From: Scedosporium boydii
Taxonomy: Eukaryota; Ascomycota; Sordariomycetes; Microascales; Microascaceae
DNA: 64,000 nt
NCBI GenBank assembly: GCA_002221725.1
Contig: NJFT01000062.1
Location: 1 to 64,000, forward strand
Direction of reading: 5' to 3'
How positions within the stretch are numbered: the stretch's first letter is position 1; each line of letters begins with the position of its first letter. The position numbers and the translations under genes were made by a program. The notes under the pieces were generated by a model. It ran no database searches and was not told where the DNA came from. It worked only from the letters and a program-made list of their open reading frames with translations. Below, piece after piece: positions 56,993 to 64,000 of the stretch.

Positions 56993-57715
56993 CTAGCAAT
57001 GAGTGCCGTCGCTACTCGACGAGGACATTGGCGACCCGTGGATAAAGGTTCCTAAGAAAATCCCTAGTAACGCAGAGAGGAAATAGCCGACGTTCATCGT
57101 CATCACAGCCACCATTCTAATCAACACCCGTACGCACATCAGTTAGTCTTTTCCTTGTTCATCTTCTCTCCTTCGATGGAATTGTGCCCGCGGGGTTCGG
57201 CACACTTACAGGAGGTAAGCAACGCCGGCCACCACAGCCTCGAAGACGCCGCGTCCTAGGGCAGGCCAGAATCTCCACGTCCGCCACCACAAGCGAAGCC
57301 TGAGCAGAACTAAATTAAACCGAGGCTCCTTGTGTCGGTGGCGCGGGCTCTTTGGGCCGGAGGTCTCGAATTGACTCTTGGGAATTATCGTTTCGAGGGC
57401 GCTCTCCTCCGTCCGGTCGACGTCGTTGTAACTCGCGGCTTCGTTGTACCACAGCGTGCTCTCTAGGGCGGGTTTTAGAGCGAGGAGCATTCGTAGAGCA
57501 ATGCCGAGGAAGACGATGAAGAGGCAAGTCGCCGCATACTGACCCGGCCTCTTGGGACTCCAGGCGTCGGCAAAGAGTGACGTTGTCGAAGAAACGAAAA
57601 AGGTCATTGCCATGTCTGCCATGGACATTGGCATCGCGTCGTCCTGCATGGTAGCAGAAGTGGTAGCGGCGGTCGTGCCATGACTGTGGTTCATGTGGGC
57701 CATCTGAGACTCCAT
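56993..57715 (-). CDS. Ctr-family copper transporter
   Basis: Two exons, 57210-57715 and 56993-57116, with a 93-bp intron, giving 209 residues. The N terminus is rich in Met and His (MAHMNHSHG, DDAMPMSMADMAMTFF), the copper-collecting region of Ctr transporters. TM1 lies in YAATCLFIVFLGIALRMLLAL. A cytosolic loop of about 85 residues is followed by TM2 (GVFEAVVAGVAYLL) and TM3, which start around the splice junction. MVAVMTMNVGYFLSALLGIFLG contains the MxxxM selectivity motif and the GxxxG-like helix packing. The protein imports Cu(I) at the plasma or vacuolar membrane as a trimer (family knowledge). The C terminus ends THC, with no long Cys-His tail. Confidence 0.92.
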
Positions 57716-58689
57716 CTTGCTTAGCGAGTGCGGACTGAGTTTTTGTGCTCCAGTACTATCCGTACATTTTAGATCGGATCCGCTTTCAGAATCATCTCAT
57801 CTCGTGGGCTTCTCGACGAGAATATTTGACTATTTGTATATTTTCCGTAGTTCCTAGAAGTAGAAGGTCAAAGCTGGGATGGTGTCATTCGGTAGCCTCC
57901 AAGGACATAGGAACAAAAAACTTGCTCGTCTTGGCCGAGTGTCACCTCACAATGCACTACTGCAGTGCTGGCAAAGCCACTCTACTCCACTCCCTCTCTC
58001 TCTATCTCTCGTCGCCCACGCCCCCGTTGCCCCAGCCCAACCTGGGGTCACTGGAGATCCCGCAGGAGTGGGTCTCATCCCTCGTGTCCCTTGGCGCAGC
58101 CATGCCATGAGCCAACCAGGTACTCTTGCATCCACGGATCCATCAATGCATAAATTTAGCTCTCATCCTAGTACCCTGGCAGTGGGACTGCAGTCCTCTG
58201 GTGTAGTGTATGAAGTAGTGTACTCACAGAATGTAAGCTGATACCTGACAATGTGTCCGGCTTGGCCCGATCTACAGTGGGTTGTATCACGTACGTACTT
58301 GATTTCTCCAACAAGAGCAAGACGACGGGGTTGAGAACAGAGCCGCAGTAAAGCTCTTCAACGTTTCCATTCTGTGCCAAGCCGATATTGCTTTCCCTGC
58401 TGCTTTTGCGACGTGGCTCCGGAAATGACAGGACCTCGTCTGTTCCCAGGTTAACGCTGTGATAGTTACGGAGTTTATATCACTGTTGCCGGCGACATAC
58501 CCAGCAATCGGACCTTGAGGAAACGAAGTTGCTCATAGACAGCAAATGCTCGTAACCATGTGACGCTATAGCAATGTTGGCTTAAGATCATCGCGTTGCG
58601 TTTTTCATTGATTCTTTTTGGTTGAGCAACAATATATGATTATTGAAAAGAGCCGAAAACCCCCTTTCAAACAAACCCGGCGATGCTCA
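57716..58689. other. Gene-free stretch
   Basis: About 1 kb containing the copper transporter promoter and the 3' flank of the ankyrin gene. Frames here are short and lack motifs. Confidence 0.5.
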
Positions 58690-60992
58690 CTAACTCTTGC
58701 TCCAGTACCCTACACCTTGTGTGTCATATCTGCGCTGCTCTTCGGTCAATCTGGCGACGGCCAGCTCTCGTGGTCTTGTCCCGTTTGCTCCCTCACCCTT
58801 GCCCCCATGATCTTCCTCCTCATGGGTGAGCAAATCGTGCAGGGTTGAGAACTGCTCACCGCAGCATCGAAAGTCCCTTCCAATGGACGAGTGAGATTTC
58901 ATTGACACAGTGTCCGGCCACTCGATTTCGAAATGCAACCGTTGTCCGTTGGTAGATTGCGTCGCTTTGGACGATTTTGATATGATTGATCTTGCGTACT
59001 TCCTTTTCTTGCTACCCTCGAGAGCCTTTACGACAAGGTCTGAGTAATTGAGGACTGGACCTATCTCCGCAAACTCAGCAGGCGGCGGGGGACCCATCAC
59101 TTTCTGGAGATCCGAAATCATGGTGGCGTCTGGTTCTCCAAGATGCCATGGCTTTCCGTGTCCAGCCTGCGACACCTCGAGCAGATCGCCCACGACATTC
59201 TTATTGCGCAAGAGGTTGATAACCCGTCGGTGTGATTTCGCCGTAGCGTAATCTAAGGGTGTGCGCCCTGCATGATCCTTCCTCTCTGGGTCGACAGACC
59301 GAGTGTGGAAATCGCTAGACCGCAGGAGAAGGAGGTTGACAATGAGGGAGTGTCCGTTTTCAGCCGCAAACGAGAGAGGCGTTCGGCCAGAGTTATCGCG
59401 AGCGTCTGGATCTACCTCGGCGTACCCAAGCAGCGTCGCGACAATACCAATATATCCGTGCTCAGCAGCCAGGGATAATGGTGTTCGACCAGATCGGCTG
59501 AGGCAATCAAGCGGGAGTAGATTGCTGTCAAGAAGGCGTCGGAGCATAGCGGTATCACCTTTACTTGCCGCGAGATGCAAAAATCCAAAACCTTCCTTTA
59601 AGCAGGTGTCGTTTGCCGTGAGATGAGTCCTCCAAATCTCGTGCATACTTTTGATGACGGAAATATCGGCCGTATCGTAGGCCGCCAACAGCGGGGCCTT
59701 TCCACTATCATCGGAAGGGTCGACAAGGAAACACGCGCGACGCTCCGGCGGTGCTTTTCTGCACAACTCAACCACAAGCTCCAGTTCGCCTCTACGCAGG
59801 GCTAAATCGATAGGCGTTCGGCCATTCTGATCTCGGAGGTCTGGCTTGGCGCCTTTCTTGAGGAGAAACCGGGCGACCTGGACCTGACCACGTGCGCATG
59901 CGATGTGTAAAGCGGTGCGGCCCCGAAAATCTTGCCTATCAAAGCCAACCACTCCGAGGATGCGTTCAAGGGGTGCAATGGCATCTTGACCCATAGTGAT
60001 GTATCCCATTTTGTCTCCGTTTACCTCTCCACGTGCGTGGTAGGCAAGGCCTTCCATGGCGATGTGAAGCAATGTGCGACCAAATGCATCAAATGCTGGT
60101 GTGATGTCTATGGATGCCGTCGCGAGCAATAAGGAATCCCAGCTTACCCCATTCTGGGCAATGACCGAAAAGGTGTTTTGGCCGATCGAAAATTCTGGGA
60201 GGAGACCCGAGTCTCGCGACCTCCCTGAAGCGGCAGTCGTGCTAACGAGCCGTCCGAGATGGCTACAGTCGTCGACGAACCTCGTTATATCCTGTATGTT
60301 CGTTGTTCCCGGCACCAATGCTTCCTTGAACACCAGATGTAGGCCAATAGAGGAGGCCGCTCCCAAGTGCCCGACCTGCCGGGCCATTTCGACAAACGCC
60401 GGAAGCCCTGCGACACCCATCGAGCGACCCTCTGCCTGGGCCTTGCCGAAAACCACGCCCTCAATCAGGGACAGGGTAACGAACTTGATAAAAGTAGACT
60501 CGGTGCTCTGTATTAGGCGACCAGCTGCAAGCAGGATGGAATTCCGCTCAGTTCTCTCAGCATCTTCAAGCGTTCGATGGAATTCCGCTCTCCTCCACGT
60601 CATCAGTGTAAGAGCCGAGTGCCTCAAAGACCTACATCAGGCAACATGGATGTCAGTTATAACAATCAGGCTTCCTGGTGTTTTGTGTACCCTCACAGTT
60701 CAACGTATTGCCGAAAATCCACCTCTGGGACTTCATGAGTAGCGCCGACGCGACGTGATCCGGCTCGCACGTTCTCGGAGCAGCGCCAGCCTCTCGATGC
60801 ACATCGGTTGCATTTCTGCTGAGGCCATTGCCTGTCGATTGGTTCGCACTGGCTCGTTTCTGAAAGTTAGCTACGGGGGTTGGGCTCGGAAGTGGGGGGA
60901 AGCTAAGAGGGAGGAGGGAGCCTTACTTTCTGCTTGTCTTTTCGGCACTGAGTGCACTTTTCGAAGCTGAGTCGTTGACCTTCCTTGGGCAT
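58690..60992 (-). CDS. Zn2Cys6-ankyrin fusion protein with C-terminal C2H2-like finger
   Basis: Three exons, 60927-60992, 60697-60848 and 58690-60631, with introns of 78 and 65 bp, giving 719 residues. Exons 1-2 assemble a Zn2Cys6-type cluster with cysteines at 13, 16, 23, 35, 38 and 45 (KCTQCRKDKQKC, then QKCNRCASRGWRCSENV), the middle spacer being longer than usual. A helical region follows, with WRRAEFHRTLEDAERTERN and a segment like the N-terminal part of other fungal ankyrin proteins. At least six ankyrin repeats (about 260-500) include GRTALHIACARGQVQVARFL, GFLHLAASKGDTAMLRRLL and two GRTPLSLAAEHG/GRTPLSFAAENG units. Near the C terminus FRCCGEQFSTLHDLLTHEEEDH resembles a fungal C2H2 finger. 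Two zinc motifs suggest a nuclear, DNA-binding role; the ankyrin repeats probably bind a protein. Confidence 0.88.
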
Positions 60993-63253
60993 TTCGAACA
61001 ATTGGAAGGAAAAAAAAGGTTTTGTGAATAATGATAGAAAGAGAACGATGCCCTTGTCGATGGGTTATTGAGAAGCATTTTAAGCAAATTCGAAGACACT
61101 AGGGTCTGCTCTGGCCGATATCTGGGCCATGATGCTTCCAAGAAGTTGGCCAATGACGCTGCTTTCGCAAAGCCACATCCACCGTGGTTGGCAGATCCCA
61201 CATCACAGAGGCTTCGCAGACATCGCACTCACAGGCTTCAGCTGTGAGCAGAACGAATCGGCTTGCATAGCCACCATTTTCATGATGCACTCTCTCCCCT
61301 GCCTTGTCTGGGTCGCCATCCTGTTGAGGTTGTTTACAATCGGTAGCAGCTGTAACACCGCCCTTCCAGCCAATAATATGATCTGCCATCCCATCGCAGA
61401 CCACTGCGAACCATGACGAGGCGAGAGTCGAGACCTCTCCTTCCCCTGTCCATACATACTTCGTGGTCCTGCAGGGGGCAGAAATAGACATGTTAAGTAC
61501 TAGATACTTATACGAAGTACTCTGGGAGTTTTTTTCCACCGATAAATTGCTAGCCACAAAGGTACTAAATTATATCTCTCACTGTTCATTAGTACATAAC
61601 AGTGCCAATTTACATTTCATCAGAAATCCTACTAGAGTACTGAGGTACTTGGACAAGTACTTGGGCAAGTCACAAAAATTCGTCGGAAGACAACTCACGC
61701 TCCAGCTCAGCAGCTCCCGCACGGCCTCAGAGGCTTATTGTAGCGGGGCCTATGAGTTTGATCCGATTACGCAAAAGACCAATGCTTTAATTACAGGGGC
61801 TATAGAAGGCATTATAAAGAGTATCGTGCTGCATGCATGTGGAAGCGAGAGAGACCGAGTCAAATTTGACCTCATAAAATTTTGGGAAACACAGGGAAAG
61901 TGGAGAGGCTTTGTGTTTGTTAAGAAATGGACAAGCTTCTTATTCACCGAGTGATGAGATGAGGCTCCAGAAGTGTTGTTGGTCGTCTGGGTTTGTTCAC
62001 GTTTCATGCCGACACTTCCTTCGTCGTGATTTGAAAGAGAGAACCAGGTTCGAACCGGTCACAAGTCTGTGCAGATAGTGAGTGAAGAAGCGGATATAAA
62101 AACAGTTTCTAAAACGACTATAAAAATTGCCTATACTTGGTCGCTTCAGTCTAGCTTTTGCGGTGCTATTTTAAGAGGTATAGACAAATGTTAGAACGGG
62201 TAGTTGTAGTGCCTCTGGTGCAAAATGATATTACTGGAACGTGCGACTCAATTTCTCGTTTTCCCAAATGCAGCTTTTATTATCCTTTGGGAACTAGACT
62301 TGACGTTCTTCCAGGACACTCAGCCCACTTGCTCGCCCATCTACGTCTCAAAGGCTAGCAGCGAAGGTGAGGATCGCATATGGGTAGATCTGGAGATGTC
62401 CGTAAGCCAAATTCATTGAAAATACGTACACTCCACAACTACCCATTTGGTCTATATAGGACTTGTGAAGGGAAGATAGGGCTCAGCGAACGAACACCTG
62501 GCTAACGTGCTTTGGCTAGTGTCTAACCTTGCATTCTTTCCATAAACGTTTGTCATGGCGGTGGAGAAAGTTTCGAGTACTGGGAGATGCTGTTCGCCAG
62601 AGCTGTGATAGAAGTTAGGGTCCTGTCACATTCCAGCGAAGAGATATCTCGGCGGTGAGACCTGAGGCTACCTCGGCGTAGCCTCTCGTTTTTCTAATTC
62701 AAGTTCCCTTGGTTTCATCTCTCATTCCGCCTCATGACGATATTCATGCATTTTCAACAAACCGAAGGGCCCTATTCGAACAAAATTATGAAAGGCATCC
62801 AGAACATCACAAAGGTCAAATCGAGGGCAGAGTAGTGGCATGGAACTATAAGTTCCGGAATAGTCAACCTTCCTGTGTAAACTTTAGCCCATATGTACCA
62901 ACGATTTATCAAATCTCTTCGAATATATGAGTGCCTAAAAGGCTAACAGGCCGATCACTGGCGTAGTTCGTTTGCTCACCACGTCAAAAAGCCAGGTGAG
63001 GCAACGCTAAGCCACTCTAGACACTCTGATTGCATCCAGTAGGTTTATATGCATCAATCATTTGCATGAGGTGCGTTACGTTGGTGGGCAACGAGGACAT
63101 CTGATCATTGCATGATGCCAAAAATAGCAATAACTCATCTAATTCGTTTTCTGTGAAGGAGAGGAGGGAATTTCAAAAGAGCGAATGACCAAGGTACATC
63201 CTATACACGAGAGTCGAAACGATCAATCCATGAGTAGATCAGACCCTTTTCAG
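60993..63253. other. Gene-free stretch
   Basis: About 2.3 kb. A 163-codon open frame on the plus strand (61463-61954) has AT-driven composition and no motif, so it is not called. One TACGAAGTA copy is at 61511-61519, within a cluster of imperfect copies (61486-61660). A ggttcgaacc sequence at 62049-62058 resembles a tRNA B box but lacks a partner A box. Confidence 0.5.
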
Positions 63254-64000
63254 TTACCAAACAACGGGCAACTCCGTGATACCAACATCCCTGTCCAGCG
63301 GGCTATACGCGACCTGGTCGAACGGAACGGCGAGACGGAGGTTGGGTAGTCTTTGGAAAAGGGTGCCTAAGATAACCCTCGTTAGCTTCTCGAGAAAATT
63401 TCTTTGACAAAACGAAAGGAGTATAGACATACTGAAAACAGCCTCGAGCTCAGCGCGGGCAAGATGCTCGGCGATACACCTGTGGGGGCCATATCCGTAG
63501 CCCAGGCCATCAACCTTGAACTCTCGGTGCATGTCGAAGACGTCGGGGTTGGGGAACACGTCCTCGTCGCGGTTGGCAGACTGGTTCGAGGCGATGATGC
63601 CCTCGCCAGCCTTGATGTGCTGTAGGGTTGTCAGTATTACGATTTTTTTTTTTTTATTTTTTTTTTTTATTTATTTTTTTTTTTTTCGTAAAGAGCATTT
63701 CTTACCTGTCCGCCGAGTTCGACGTCGACCTTGGCCACACGCTTCATGGCCATGGCAGAAGCTGTGTGGTACCTGCAAAGCTCATTGACGAATTCCTTTG
63801 CGAGCGCAGGCTTGGCGATGAGCTCCTTGAGCTGATCCGGATGCTTCAACAGCTCCACGACACCCTGTAAAATGTCAGTTTGAGCTATCGCCGTGAAAAA
63901 GCTACGAAGCAGGAATAAAAAGACCCACCAACGCAACCATGTTCACCATAGTAGCATTTCCAGCGACGAGCAGCAGGAAGGCGATCTGGACGGCGTCGGA
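63254..64000 (-). CDS. CYP55A: Nitric oxide reductase cytochrome P450 (P450nor, CYP55), 3' part
   Basis: The gene runs off the right edge, so only the C-terminal 177 or so codons are present. Exons in the window are 63929-64000 (continuing), 63706-63864, 63433-63619 and 63254-63366, with introns of 64, 86 and 66 bp. The sequence reads QIAFLLLVAGNATMVNMVAL, the I helix with the Asn-Ala-Thr that replaces the usual O2-activating Gly-Thr. It continues with ELCRYHTASAMAMKRVAK, GEGIIASNQSANRDEDVF, the heme ligand Cys in GYGYGPHRCIAEHLARAEL, and LDRDVGITELPVVW. These are specific to fungal P450nor, which reduces two NO to N2O directly with NAD(P)H during denitrification. The 86-bp intron consists largely of a T-rich homopolymer on the plus strand. 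Confidence 0.95.
63643..63686. repeat. Poly(T) tract inside a P450nor intron
   Basis: T-rich run with scattered A (poly-A on the coding strand), filling half of the 63620-63705 intron. Slippage-prone simple sequence. Confidence 0.9.

Noticed and set aside
61463..61954. 163-codon plus-strand frame
   Set aside because: No motif, AT-driven composition, contains the TACGAAGTA word and lies in an intergenic stretch. Probably chance.
62040..62075. tRNA-like B box ggttcgaacc
   Set aside because: No acceptor stem, D arm or A box can be built around it.

Overview
The window is nuclear DNA of a filamentous ascomycete (Pezizomycotina). Most protein genes are broken by short GT-AG introns of about 50-110 bp. 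Fungus-specific families dominate: Zn2Cys6 regulators, an UstYa/DUF3328 protein, a class V chitinase relative, glucoamylase GH15-CBM20, ERG4, a Dal5-type MFS permease and the CYP55 nitric oxide reductase. There are two nuclear tRNA genes, one with an intron. I worked out exon structures by hand from splice sites and reading frame. No transposon, CRISPR array or rRNA was recognised.

Layout. 0-5.4 kb: an ankyrin-coding relic, an AhpD-like protein, mitochondrial succinyl-CoA:3-ketoacid CoA-transferase and tRNA-Arg(TCT). 5.7-12.7 kb: a possible catabolic cluster of an MFS permease, a divergent FAD amine oxidase and a Zn2Cys6 regulator. 13-30 kb: accessory DNA. It holds a decayed GH78-like rhamnosidase gene whose C-terminal part (13.2-14.4 kb) and N-terminal part (29.1-29.6 kb) lie about 15 kb apart on the same strand. 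Between them are a secreted protein with a Gly/Arg/Gln tail, a secreted ten-repeat precursor-like protein, a divergent UstYa-type protein, and a 1411-residue secreted SGNH hydrolase with ten FG-GAP repeats. 31-38.4 kb: a membrane protein of unknown function, glucoamylase and ERG4. 38.9-47.7 kb: a second Zn2Cys6 regulator, a small conserved protein, a class V chitinase/killer-toxin-like pseudogene that has lost its catalytic segment, a divergent secreted gene with one frameshift, and a His-rich GPI-type protein. 50-64 kb: an AAA ATPase, tRNA-Val(CAC) with a 14-nt intron, a 2EXR/F-box-like protein, a Ctr copper transporter, a Zn2Cys6-ankyrin fusion and the 3' half of CYP55 (P450nor) at the right edge.

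The best candidate for an undescribed system is the pair at 18.2-22.1 kb. One gene encodes a signal peptide followed by ten His-rich repeats separated by Arg-ended, often dibasic (Kex2-like) sites. The divergent gene 1.75 kb away is an UstYa-family protein with both HxxHC motifs. This is the architecture of fungal dikaritin-type RiPP loci. The repeats, however, lack the usual aromatic core residue, so the link is a hypothesis. A second signal is at least ten exact copies of the 9-mer TACTTCGTA (either strand), all in intergenic or intronic DNA.
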